From Bretschneidera sinensis (Eukaryota; Streptophyta; Magnoliopsida; Brassicales; Akaniaceae): DNA of 64,000 nucleotides. Positions 35,562 through 46,992 of this stretch are shown in pieces. How positions within the stretch are numbered: the first letter of the stretch is position 1; the number at the start of each line of letters is the position of its first letter. The notes under the pieces are model-generated. The model was not told the DNA's origin. It saw only the letters and a list, made by a program, of their open reading frames with translations, and did no database searches. A program made the position numbers and the translations under genes. Location of the stretch: positions 76,242,317 through 76,306,316 of the forward strand of contig CM043701.1 in assembly GCA_023935145.1 (NCBI GenBank), written 5' to 3'.

Positions 35562-37166
35562 TTATTCCCTCCTAGACAAACATAGGTTGAATGCACTAGC
35601 CACTGCTTTATTGCCAAATTCGGTGCTTGTATGCTTTGAAGAGGCCTTAAGGATGTCATCAGTAACATCCACAAATTTTGGCTTGATATATGCTCTTATG
35701 AAGCCATAGGTGAGGGTGGACTCTAATGGATTAAGGTGCTGGACCTTTTCCATAAATGAGTCAATCATGTATGCTTGGTGGGTTTCGTCCACATCCTTTG
35801 ATTTTTTCGCTGTTGGGATGTGTAATAACTTACCACTTAGTGTCTCAGTGGCATTCACCTTTTTTATATTCTGTTACACTAGGTGTTGACCATGGGGTGT
35901 GGACTAAGCTTGAGAAGGGAACTTACCTCGCTCAGTCACACTCAAGTAGCTCATCAACTTGGACACTTGGCTCTTTATCTCTTTATTTTCTTCAACAACC
36001 TGTGTAATTAAAGATTCAAGTCTTTGATTAGTCTTACCCTGTGCCTTAATAAAAGCGTGTAAAATGTCTTCTCAAGAACTCCTAGAAGATACAGGTGCAT
36101 GATATGGTTTAAGATATGGTGCAGGGGGTTGTGCAAGCTGCTGGTTTTCAGACTTCCAGCTGAAATTGGGGTGATTTTGCCATCCCGGATTATAAGTATC
36201 AGAGAAGGGTGTCAAAAGCTTCTTGTACATGCCTAAGGCATTACATTGTTCCTTATATATCCCTCTCATCTCAGCAAATGTGGGGCACTCTTGGGCGAGA
36301 TGATCTACCCTGCCACAAACAAAACATGGTTCAAAAGATTTTGCATGATTAGCTACGTGTGTTGGCTTTAAGCTCTTAGTCTTTAACACCTCTAGTTCCC
36401 TAGTCAGCATCTCGACCTTGGCCTTAAGGTTATCCTCTTCCCTAAAATGGTAAATTCCACCACCATTTGGGTTCCCTACAGGTCATGACCTATTTGTGCT
36501 TTCAGTAGCACTAGGTCCAGTCCAAGTGTGAGCTTTTTCAGCAAGCTCATTGAGGTACTTTATGGCCTCATCAGGATCTTTTTGCAGAAATTCACCATTA
36601 CACATTATCTCTACAAAATGGTGCTCTCTATAGGTAAGTCCCTCATAAAAATAACTCACTAAGCGCCAACTCTCATACCCATGGTGAGGGCACATACTCA
36701 ACAACTCCTTAAATCTCTCCCGAGACTGATACAAAGTCTCGTTGTCCTTTTGTGCAAAGGTGGAGATTTGCCTTTTTAAAGCATTGGTCTTATGTTGGGG
36801 AAAGTATTTATTAAAGAAAATTTGAGTTATCTCAGTCCACAACCCAATAGATCATGGTCTTAGTGAGTATAGCCAACTCTTAGCTCTATCCTTCAAAGCG
36901 AAAGGAAAGAACTTAAGCCTCACAATGTCATTGGTTTCACCTTGACTATGAAAAGTCGCGACTACTTCCTCAAATTATCTAATGTGCACATATGGGTTTT
37001 CATTGTGCAAGCCATGAAACGTAGGCAATAATTGTATCATCCCTGTTTTAAAATCTAGATGGCGAGCGTTGGCTGGAAACATGATGCATGATGGTGTGGC
37101 TGTGCATGTAGGGTGGAGATAATCCTGAAGTGTCCTAGCAACATTCTCATTAGGGCTATCGACCAT
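35562..37166 (-). pseudogene. TR-GAG2 gag (broken)
   Basis: Segments in order: 37166-36975 (N-terminal, with QLLPTFHGLHNENPY, an Athila gag signature), a stretch across 36974-36843 with stops, 36842-36483 (capsid C-terminal part, motif SRERFKELLSMCPHHGYE), 36410-36072 (intact CCHC knuckle CFVCGRVDHLAQEC, then YNPGWQNHPNFSW), and 35858-35562 (the linker found after the protease in relatives, motif NPLESTLTYGF). The protease between the last two is absent. No RT or integrase is present. Family role: RNA packaging and particle formation. Confidence 0.75.
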
Positions 37167-37553
37167 GTTAAAAATCCTCTAAATTCTCTTGTGGGGGTGC
37201 ACTATGGTTTGATCTAGGTGAGGTTTCATTAATGGACGTGGAAGGAGCGGGTATTTCTATTTCGAGTCCTCTAATGAATCTACCTAGCGAATCTTTTGGT
37301 CTATGCATACACCAAATAAGTCAGAGGGAAATAAATAAACAAAAAAAATAAAATCAAATCAGAAAATAAAATCAAAGAGAAAAGAACAATAATAAATAAA
37401 AATACTAAAAAAAGAAAAAGAAAAAAAATTGCAGCAAGTTAAAAGAGGGAACAAAGTTACTGCCTTTACAAACTACTGAAAGAAAAACTATCTACAAATC
37501 TTCTACCGTCTTGCCTTAGAGTTGAAAATCTTCTTTATACTTAAGTGTGTTTC
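37167..37553 (-). other. 5' leader of TR-GAG2
   Basis: Noncoding, strongly A-rich on the plus strand around 37320-37440. No motif array was seen here, unlike the leader of TR-GAG1. Confidence 0.5.
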
Positions 37554-37570
37554 CCCGGCAACGGTGCCAA
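37554..37570 (-). promoter_or_regulatory. Primer binding site (tRNA-Asp), TR-GAG2
   Basis: The minus strand reads TTGGCACCGTTGCCGGG, one mismatch from the tRNA-Asp complement used by the Athila element. Confidence 0.85.
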
Positions 37571-38309
37571 AATTTGATTACGCCCAAAACATAACACGGT
37601 AGTTGTAGCACAACTTTGGGGTGTCGATTCCACAGGGAAACAAGTTAATTACAAGAGAAGGCATTAACCTTAACACAAACGATAAAGATTAAGTGAGAGA
37701 ATAAAGTGATGTGTGAAAATTGTATAGATAGATTATGTTGGAGAACAACGTTCCGAGAATCCTCCCTAGGTTCGTTGCCTTATTCCAATCTTGATTCAAT
37801 TGTTTTTATCTCGATTGCAAGTTTCTCATCCCCAACAGGCAATCAACAAATATTCAATTAAGCACAAGTAAACCCTAATGTAATTATTATGAAATCCTCT
37901 TTACTTTCAAGCACACATGACCTAACTTATAGATTATCAAGAAACGACCATATATCATAATGACAATACTACAGTAATGGACAAATCTATAAGAGAAATC
38001 TACCGAACTCAATCACACCTTAACAACATCACATAAGAAGAGCATGACTAGACTTATATGGGGGAGAAAGATGTAATCACCGGATTAAGGGGAAATCTTC
38101 TAATTAGATTAAAAAGTAAATCATAATAATTTTTAATGATGATAAATCCAAACTACAACTGAATCAAGAAAAGAAATAAAGAACAATTACACCTAGGGAT
38201 TCATCCCTTTGCCTTGCTTGGAGATTAGACGGCTATAGGGCTCCTCCTTGAGTCTTTAAACCCTTATCCAACCTCCAATTGATTCCTTTCTCTTAAAACC
38301 TAAGTGATC

Positions 38310-38317
38310 TATTTATA
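38310..38317 (-). promoter_or_regulatory. TATA box, TR-GAG2 5' LTR
   Basis: TATAAATA on the minus strand, about 80 bp downstream of the array. Confidence 0.6.
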
Positions 38318-38399
38318 GTATAAAGGTCCAAGGGTGTTTTCGGGTTTAATCTATTGTTTAAAATCCTAATTAAGTTTTAACTCAGAGATATAACATCGT

Positions 38400-38553
38400 G
38401 TGCACGCTGCGGTGCTCCTTTATGGGCACTGCGGTATTGGCTTTAGCTTTGGTTAGGTGTACTTCTGGGCACCACGGTGCTGCTTGAGGGGTACCACAGT
38501 GCACACTGGTTCAAGATGTGGAGGCTTCTGGGCACCGCGGTGCATATTGATGA
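38400..38553 (-). repeat. CACCGCGGTGC motif array, TR-GAG2 5' LTR
   Basis: Motif variants as in the other LTR; the perfect palindrome GCACCGCGGTGC is at 38532-38543. The order and number of intermediate units differ between the two LTRs. Confidence 0.8.
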
Positions 38554-38822
38554 CTTGATTTTTTCTTCATGTTTGCTTCTCCGTGTTTGCTTCTCCGTAA
38601 CCACTCCGACACTCCGTTATGCATGGAATCTTGGTGCTTTAAGCAATGATCACTTTTTCTTCTCTTTTGGACTTAAAGTACCTAAAAATGCATTGAAATA
38701 AGTCAGTGATCCAATAATATCACTTTAGAGTTATTAACATATAAAAGTGTAATAAAGACCGATATCAATCCTAAAATGCTAACAATTAAACATTGTTGAG
38801 ATGCATTTTATAGCTCTCATCA

Positions 38823-40770
38823 GGCACGTTAAGATTTAGGGTTGTCCTGCTTATACAAAGAAGTTATACACAGGCAAGTTGGGAACTAGATATGAAAAAT
38901 GTAGGTTTATGGGATATCCAAAAGAATGTTTAGGATATTATTTATATCATCCTCAAGAACAAAAGGTGCTTTTTTTTTAATTATGAAACCTTTCTAGAAA
39001 AATATTTTATGCTAAAAGGGAGCATGAGGAGAAAGATAGATCTTGATGAAGTTTCATAAGAACCACAACCTAGTACTGATCAAATAGAGGAACATGAACC
39101 AATAGATCATCCTAGTAAACAACCAATTCATAGATCTAGCACAATACCTAAGGCTCCATAGAGATATAGATTTATCATAGATAGTGACCAAGAGGTGCAC
39201 CTTATATAGATGATAAGGAACCTGCTAACTACGAGAAAGCAATGTTAGGCATTGATTCATAGAAGTGGTTGGAAGCCATGAATTCCGAAATGGATTCCAT
39301 GTACTATAAAAAAGTATGAACTTTGGTCGACGAACCTTAATGTATAGTACCTATAGGTTGTAAATGGGTCTTTAAAAGAAAGATTGTAGTGGATGGAAAG
39401 GTAGAGACCTATAAGGAAATATTTGTAGCGAAGGGTTTTAAGAAAAGGTAAGGAATTGACTTTGACAAAACCTTCTCTCTAGTGGCCACGCTTAAATCCA
39501 TTAGGATTTTACTTGCAATAACTATATACCATAACTATTTGTTATGACAAATGGATGTAAAAGCTGTATTCCTCAATGAAAACATTAAGAATGATGTGTA
39601 TATGATAGCCAATGGGTTTTACATCTAGTAGTAGTAACCATAAGGTATGCAAGCTTCAAAAATCCATTTATGGATTAAAGCAAGCTTCTAGAAGTTGGAA
39701 TATCCATTTTGATGAGACAATAAATTCAATTTATTTTATTAAAAAAAATAAGGATAAACCATGTGTTCACAAGAAGGTCAGTGAGAGTGCTGTAACGTTT
39801 TTGGTGCTTTATGGTCATGACATACTACTCATTAGCAATGATATAGATATGCTACAATCAGTCAATGTTTGATTGTCAAATAACTTCTACATGAAGGATT
39901 TGGATGAAGCATGCTATATTTCGAGGATAAATATCTATAGAGATGGATATATAAAGATGCTAAGCTTATCCCAATCCTCATACATAGACAAAGTGCTAAA
40001 GAGGTTTAGCATAGAAAATTCTAAAAGAGGACTCTTGCCAATGAGTTAGGGAATATATATCTCTAAGGAGATGTCCCCAAAGACTCCGAAAAAGAATGAA
40101 CGCATGAGTAGGATACCATATGCATCGGTAATTGGTTCCATCATGTATGTAATGTTATGTACGACTCTTGATGTTGCATACACTCTAAGTGTTACTTGTA
40201 GATTTCAGTCCAATCTAGGTTAGGGTCATTGGATAATAGTGAAAAACATTCTTAAGTTCTTAAGATGTACTAAATACTTGTTTCACATATATGAAGGAGC
40301 ATATTTGAAACTTGAGGCTTCACAGATTATAGTTTTCAGTCTGACAAAGATGACAATAGATCAATATCTACATATGTTTTTACCTCGAATGGTGGAGCAG
40401 TGAGCTAGAAGAGTTCCAAGTAAGAAACCACTGAGAATTCGACCACAGAAGCTGAATACATTGTTGCATCAGAAGCTGCAAATGAAGCTATTTAGATAAA
40501 GAAGTTCATCACTGAATTAGGAGTAGTTCTAAACATTGTCAATCTAGTAACTCTGTACTATGATTACAATGGTGCTATTGCGCAAGCAAAGGAACCAAGG
40601 TCTCATCAGATGTCTAAGTACATTTTTCGACGATTCTATTTGATTAGAGATATCATTGGAATAGGTGATGTAAAGATGGAAATAGTTTCATCAATAGACA
40701 ACATAGCGAATCCACTAACTAAAGCAATTTCCCAGCAATAGTTCTATAGCCATTTTGAGAACGTAGGTGT
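38823..40770 (+). pseudogene. copia-1 pol, second part: integrase end, RT, RNase H (broken)
   Basis: It resumes with VKIWGCPAY and KCRFMGYPKECLGYYLYHP, typical of the copia integrase C-terminus. Reverse transcriptase covers about 39240-39880: KWVFKRKI, then a YVDD box reduced to YGHD (39810-39821), so the first catalytic Asp is lost. RNase H covers about 40400-40735, with TEAEYI and DNIANPLTKAIS. Numerous stops and at least two frame changes. Family role: reverse transcription and integration of the element. Confidence 0.8.
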
Positions 40771-40809
40771 GAGATATATGGGCAATTGGCTTTAGTGCAA
40801 GTGGCAGAT

Positions 40810-41577
40810 TGATAAGTAGTATGCAGTAGAATCCAATAGGATTTGATGTTATGGACATATTACTTATAACTACTCTTATTCATTTATTGACAATAAATAA
40901 TAATTAGTGGCATGTATTTTATTTATCTAGTTTATTACAAATCACTACACATGCATTACATGATAAAGCCCATACAATTAAAGCAATGGAAATAAGTACC
41001 ATGATGAGATCATGCTAGTGAGATGTATTTCCTCAAGATTTATTTTTAAAGGTTCTTAATCATAGGATCACTACAAAGGGTATTAGTGAATCTAGATAGA
41101 TTAGTACATACTATGTTTTATTAAGGTGTTGAGGGTGATTAATCTCACAATCACTAGTGTTTGAGATAGTAAAACAAATTATGTAGGTGCTTGTTAGAGA
41201 ACAGGTACACCAAACTCACTGGAGTAAGAAATTCTAAATAGACATTTTACTGGTTGTCAAACAAGAGTTCTTACATACAAGTGATCCTTAGACTTGAGGC
41301 ACTATGGACATCTTGTGTATTGGTCATCATGCTTTGATGCTACCTAAATGTGATTTTAATCATGGGTCATAAGAGGGTAGCAATTGGCTATGGCAACTTA
41401 TGTATGAAGCTATGTGAGTTTATAATAGAAGATCCATAAGTCTCAGTAAAAGAGAGAGAGAATGTCTTATATGATCTAATTAACTCATAGCTTAGTAATT
41501 CCTTGGCCAATGTGGGGTGAAAATTAGAAAAGAATTTCTAATTTCACCATTTAAGTTATGGACTTAAGTCTTCAAAG
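40810..41577 (+). repeat. copia-1 3' LTR, truncated
   Basis: It starts TGATAAGTAG right after the polypurine-like GCAAGTGGCAGAT and aligns with 18820-19580, ending at TTATGGACTTAAG. The downstream half, including TATA and U5, is gone. Confidence 0.8.
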
Positions 41578-43313
41578 ATTATCCACTATTGACTTCGTGT
41601 CATTTGCATGTCTCTAGGAATGTTACATTTTGGATAATCCTTTAAAAAGATGTTAGGTCTCTTCAGATTATCTTTTTCATTTCGTCCCTTTTTAATTGTC
41701 TCTTTCGACATTAACCTTCAGAAAAGAAAGAAAGATCAGACCTTCAAGTGGATATGCGACTGGAGCGAACCGCAGTATCCACAGTTCGGCAATACTAGGG
41801 AGATTAGGCTATAAATTTCTCTTAATGGATTCCTTTAAAATTAAATTTTTTGATTGATTCTTCTAAAAACATGCACACGAATATATCAAGTCACCTTTAA
41901 AAATCCCTTTAAGGAGGAGAGAATCAGGTGTGGGTATCCATTCGATACCAAGTTGTAACATGAAGGTTGTTAAATTCATTTGATGACATACACCTAGGGA
42001 TTGTCAAGTAATATTTGACCTTGAGTGGAAATGCTGCCCTCTTGGAAGGTATATAAGGCATCTTATGGGGTACCAACCCAATTTTACTAGTGCCTAGATG
42101 TTTGAAACCTTGGCTCAATAAAGGGGTTCAATACCCACTAAACTTGTTTTCTTGTTGTTTGAGCATTCATGTTAGCATGCATCATGTCATCATTAATTAT
42201 ATCACTCCATTGACCATGTGCATATGTGTGCCCGTGCATGCATAGAGATTCATTCAATATGAGCTAAAAGCCACAAAATGGAGTGTAGTACTTACTTATG
42301 CATGCGCATGCCTAGGGTTTCGTCTTAAATGAACCAAGTTAGACCCATGATTGAGCAAAAAAAGTTTATTATATGCTTATACTTACCCATGTATGTCTAG
42401 GTTTTGCCCTTTGCAAACCATAAGTCATGTATTCAATTGGTTCATATCATACATTGATTTCCATGGATTGATTACTTGTTTATCTTGAATAGATACATTG
42501 CTACAATGTTTTTATCTTTAGCTTAGACACCAACTACTTGAAAGAACTTAAAGGAATAAACATCCATACTTTAAAGAAACTAAAGACTTATCCATGAGTT
42601 TCTAAATTTTTTCCCTTTGAAATTAATCACAACATATATGATCAATCATATGGTGCATTGTTTTCTTTAGACATTCTTAACATGATTGATTGGTTTGATT
42701 ATTTTAGGCCCATGTGAGATTGTTTGGATGCATGTGAACTTTTGCTTTGTCATCTTTGCAACAGGACTAGACTTCTTGTCACTTCATGTTGAATTCTCTT
42801 TTTATCTAAATGAATCATTACCTCACAAACAAGGTAGTTTACGCATTTAACTTGTTTCTCTCATGGTTCAATAAAGATTTTTTCCTTAAAATGGATGGAA
42901 TCAAAATTAAAATTGTATGTACTCATGTTCATGAATTTAAGAATAGTTTTATGATTTCATGCATAGGCTTGGCATAATAAAATTTCATTATTGACTTTAT
43001 TAAAATATTTTTGGTCCTGATTTTCTCAAAATAAAAAATATTTTACTTTAATGGCCACACAAATTAAAGGAGTTAAGAATTGAAATTATACTCTTTATGC
43101 TTGGTTTGGGAACCATATACATTAATTGAATTCAACAGTTGCTTTTGATGGTTGGTTTAAGAGTCAAGTGACGTATATTGTCATGTATGAATTAAACTTG
43201 TGTATTGTTCTACGCATGTATGATTTGGGCATCATATTGATTTGCTTATTTGTGCATGGTTTGAATTGATTAATCTTTGCATGCATTCTTGCATCTTATA
43301 TAGAAAACACTTC
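41578..43313. other. Unassigned region left of the Athila element
   Basis: No coding similarity in any frame. It continues at 52771 across the Athila insertion. Because a Tat-like pol end and its antisense frame lie further right, part of this stretch may be that element's 3' LTR, but no TG/CA boundaries or duplication could be fixed. Confidence 0.35.
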
Positions 43314-43477
43314 TGTGAGTCTTAAATATTGCATATTTTAGACCCTTAACTTACATTTGTTATGCTCTTAGTTAGTAGTATTTTACTTCATTTTATGTTT
43401 TTCTTGTGTTTTGTGTGTTTTTACAGCTTTGTGGAGAAAGTGCAGCATTTCAGGTTGATTTGAAGCTTCTGGAGACA

Positions 43478-43702
43478 TTGCGCTCGATCGCAACAGATAT
43501 GCGATCGAGCGCACCAGCACTCGAGCGCACCTGCCTTTGAACGAGCGCAAGGTCAACATCCCACATCGAAATATTTGAAGTTCAGTGCATATGCGATCGA
43601 TCGTAGCAGACATGCGATCGAGCGCACATGAGATCGTGCGCACAAGACATGCGATCGATCATACCTGCGATCGATCGCAACACGCTGCGATCGAGCGCAC
43701 AC
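43478..43702 (+). repeat. CGATCG palindromic array, Athila 5' LTR
   Basis: About ten variants of TGCGATCGAGCGCAC in both orientations, 10-30 bp apart. The unit at 43666-43679 (TGCGATCGATCGCA) is a perfect 14-bp palindrome. The stretch is far richer in CpG than its surroundings. Confidence 0.9.
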
Positions 43703-43754
43703 GGGCCTGTATCCCACATCGTTTCTGCAACCTGTTTTACTCCGGGTCTCCTCC

Positions 43755-43762
43755 TATATAAA
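43755..43762 (+). promoter_or_regulatory. TATA box, Athila 5' LTR
   Basis: TATATAAA preceded by CTCC, the best core promoter candidate of the element. Confidence 0.75.
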
Positions 43763-44583
43763 CACCATTTGGCTTCATAATCCAATGTACAATTCCTGAG
43801 CTACTTTGGTGTTTACCGGTGGACGTCCGCTAGCATTCTGGTGGATCCCGAAGGCATTGCTACCACGAGGGGAAGCGCCGCCCGGCAGCGAGTGGAATTT
43901 CTCCCATGTAAAGTTGTTTATTTATTTCTTTATATTCAGTTGTTTTAGTTTAAATGTTTAGCACTTTTTATTACAGTTTTATAGTTATGAGTGGCTAGAC
44001 TCTTCAGCTAAGGTTGAAGATGAAGCCCCGCCGTTGTTTGGCGTAGTAGTTCAGATTTGCTTGTACAAATCTGACAATTTTGAGTATAAATGTTCTGTCA
44101 ATTATTTGAGTTAATCTTATAATTGATTGAGTTTAAATTGTCTGTTGGATTTTCTTTATGTTCCATCTGATGGATACATTGAATGCTTTTCGATTAAATT
44201 GGATTCCCTTTGTGATTTGTTAAGAGCGGATACATCGGGTGCTTTTGGTTTAGTTGGGATATTCTTTGTTTTTTGTCTTATAGTTGGATTCATAGAATGT
44301 TTTGATAGGCTATATTTTTAGAACATGTATGCTTAACTTCGGTGGGGTGGATTCGGAAACCTTAGTGCTTTTTATTATTAGTTTTAAATCAATTAAATTT
44401 AGTTTTAATTTATTTTGCAAATTATCATTCAAAATTCGGAACTAGGTTAAGATAGAGTTAATTTAGATTAAAAATTATATTTTCACAACGCAATTCCCTG
44501 TGGATTCGACCTCGCACTTGCACAACGCTATATTGCAAACGACTCGTGCGCTTGCGAGTAAATTAAAACTCACAACAAGTTTT

Positions 44584-44601
44584 TGGCGCCGTTGCCGGGG
44601 A
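44584..44601 (+). promoter_or_regulatory. Primer binding site (tRNA-Asp), Athila
   Basis: TGGCGCCGTTGCCGGGGA, an exact 18-base complement of the 3' end of plant tRNA-Asp including CCA, six bases from the LTR end. Confidence 0.95.
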
Positions 44602-44742
44602 ATTGTTTTGTTTGTGAAAATTTTTGGTCTGAATTGATTTTATTTTTCTACTAGTTAATTTAATTAGTTTAAAAAAAAAAATTATTTTTGCTTTATTCTG
44701 TTGCTTCTGCTGGTTAGTATCTCATTATTTTTCTGATAGTGT

Positions 44743-46992
44743 ATGCTTGGTCGGAGATCCTTGAACTTAGATTTGACACATTTAGATCCCGACTTAGAAA
44801 GAACTCTTAGGAGACAGAAAAGAGCGCTAGTTGAGAGAGAGACTGCTGAGATGGGAGAAAATTTTAATCATCCTGAACATGTAGAGCAACCTAGAGCTTG
44901 GAACGTGGACTCCACTACATCCCTTAGGGATTTGTTCGCACCCGTTGCGACTAACTCATCTTCCTGCATAGTGTTGCCACCAACCAATGCCACACACTTT
45001 GATTTGAAGCCATATGTTATCCAACTCCTACCCTCATTCCATGGCTTAGATCTTGAAAATCCTTATAGTCATATGAAGAAGTTCAAAGACATTTGTGCTA
45101 CATTCAAATTCCAGAACTTCTCTGAGGAGTCACTCCATCTTCGACTCTTCCCTTTCTCCCTTCACGATAGAGCTAGGGCGTGGTTGGACTCCAACACGTC
45201 CGGGTCTATTACATCTTGGGAAAACCTGCTTAGCAAATTTTACCATAAGTTTTTCCCGATGTCTAGAGTGAATGAGTGCCGTAAGGAGATTAGTTCTTTC
45301 ACTCAGGACGAGGATGAGAAGTTCTCTGAAAGCTGGGAGCGCTTTAAAGAGTTACTGATCAGATGCCCTCCACATGGATATGAGAAGTGGAGACTCGTTC
45401 AATTCTTCTACCAAGGGTTGACTCACCCCAACCATAGCATGATCGAGTCTATGAATGGGGGTGCATTCTTGAGTCTGACAGGAGACGAAGCATATATGGC
45501 GTTGGACAAGTTGTCCGACAACTCACAGTAGTGGGATTTTTCAAGCTGTCGAGATAAGTCCATTCGTGCTCCTAAGAGGGGAGGCATCTATGAGGTCAGA
45601 GAGGATGCTGATTTGAGGATAAAGTTAGATGCCCTCACTAAGAAGATTGACGCTCTCACTGTGAGCCAATCCATTAATGCTGCCAACACATTCAATGTTG
45701 AAAGCTGTTCCATCTGTGCTAGTCCCATGCATCTAGCACAGAATTGCCCATCAATGCCGGCTTGTGCCGAGTATCCTATGGAACAAGTAAATGCTTTCAA
45801 TGACTTTCGAAGGCAGTCAAATGGATCGTACTCTGAGACGTACAATCCAGGGTGGCGGAACCACCCAAATTTTTCATGGAGACAGAACCAACCAATGAAT
45901 CAGGGAGGATCCTCTCATCATGCTCAAAATCAATATCCTCCCGGATTTGCCCCACAAATTCCTAATCATGGTCGTTCTGCCCATCCAGCACCTTCACCTG
46001 CTTACCATGCACTCGCTCAAACACCAGCACCAGTTTCTCAATCGCTTGAGGACACCCTCAAGGAATTCATGAAGGCGACTAGCCAAAATATGAGCGATGT
46101 GAGGAGTGCAACAATGGTAAACACCCAAGCAATTGCCAAGCTGGAGAGTCAAATAGGGCAAATTGCAAGTCACTTGGGTGAGAGAGAGAAAGGAAAGTTC
46201 CCCAGTCAGCCCGTGCAAAACCCAAAAGGACAATTTATGGTTGAGAGTTCATCAACTCCAACGCACGGGGAGGAACAAGTACAGTCGATTGTCACACTAA
46301 GGTCTGGGAGACAAGTGGACAATCGAGTGGAAGAGAGCCCTGCTATGCAACAAGGGCAAGGGAGTGGCAACACAGAGAAGAGAGATGCTGAGCCATCTAC
46401 AGCCACACCTACTGAGAAAGACCCTCCTAGGTCGTTTGTACCTAGAGCGCCCTACCCCGAGAGATTACAGGCGCCCAAGAAAGGAGGGAAGTATGAAGAA
46501 ATTCTGGAGGTATTCAAGCAAGTCCATATCAATATCCCATTTTTGGATGCCATCCATCAAGTGCCATCATATGCCAAGTTTTTGAAGGACTTGGTCACTA
46601 TCAAGAGAAGGACGAATGTCCCAAAGAAGGCATTTTTGACCGAGCAGGTCAGTTCAATCCTTCAGTGCAAGCTACCCATCAAGTATAAGGACCCGGGGTG
46701 TCCTACCATCTCTTGTACGATAGGAGTCAGCCATATTGAGAGGGCCCTTTTGGATCTAGGAGCGAGTGTGAATCTTCTACCCTACTCAGTCTATGTGCAG
46801 TTGGGGTTAGGAGAATTGAAGCCCACATCCACGACGCTTCAATTGGCTGACAGGTCAGTGAAAAGACCACGGGGGATAGTTGAGGATGTTTTGATAAAAG
46901 TGGGTAAGTTCTATTTCCCCGTGGATTTTATTGTGCTTGACACAGAGCCGGTTTAGAATGTAGGGATTCAAATACCGGTGATTCTAGGGTGA
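44743..46992 (+). pseudogene. Athila gag and protease (three nonsense codons)
   Basis: The frame opens at ATG 44743. The gag capsid region has QLLPSFHGLDLENPY and WERFKELLIRCPPHGYE; the zinc knuckle CSICASPMHLAQNC is intact. A TAG at 45529-45531 splits gag, and the same frame continues without loss. The retropepsin part has DLGAS (Asp codon 46753) and ILG near 46981, i.e. an apparently sound active site. TAG at 46954-46956 and TGA at 46990-46992 interrupt the end. Known roles: gag forms particles; the protease cuts the polyprotein. Confidence 0.9.

Larger units (their letters stand above)
32678..38822 (-). mobile_element. TR-GAG2: gag-only non-autonomous LTR element
   Basis: Two LTRs (32678-33912 and 37575-38822) flank a 3.66-kb internal region on the minus strand, with a tRNA-Asp primer site and a polypurine tract. 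It encodes only an Athila-type gag and a short remnant corresponding to the protease-RT linker. The flanks AGCAT (32673-32677) and GGCAC (38823-38827) match at three of five positions. The insertion interrupts the copia-1 integrase exactly between LKH and VKIW, so the site is certain even though the duplication has decayed. Confidence 0.9.
37575..38822 (-). repeat. TR-GAG2 5' LTR
   Basis: Partner of 32678-33912 with many scattered differences and a shorter, partly rearranged array. The TATA box is at 38310 and the array at 38400-38553. Confidence 0.9.
18820..41577 (+). mobile_element. copia-1: old Ty1/copia element with two nested insertions
   Basis: The 5' LTR (about 18820-20424), leader, gag, integrase, RT, RNase H and a truncated 3' LTR (40810-41577) occur in copia order on one strand. 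The reading is interrupted by a Tekay element (21297-30377) and by TR-GAG2 (32678-38822); removing both leaves about 7.5 kb. Stops and frameshifts are frequent. The 3' LTR ends in the middle, so no target duplication can be found. The gag resembles the UBN2 type common in Tork-like elements, but the lineage is not certain. It is the oldest recognisable host element in this part of the window. Confidence 0.85.
43314..44577 (+). repeat. Athila 5' LTR
   Basis: TGTGAGTC to CACAACA. It contains a 225-bp array of CGATCG-type motifs (43478-43702), a TATA box 53 bp later (43755), and the U5 block TTCCCTGTGGATTCGACC near 44493, which is recognisably shared with both TR-GAG families. Confidence 0.95.

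Noticed and set aside
43478..43702. Regularly spaced repeats as a possible CRISPR array
   Set aside because: Plant LTR context, repeats of about 14 bp in both orientations, irregular short spacers and no cas genes.
44127..44321. 64-codon frame repeated at 52320-52514
   Set aside because: It lies in R/U5 of both Athila LTRs and is conserved only because the LTRs are duplicates.
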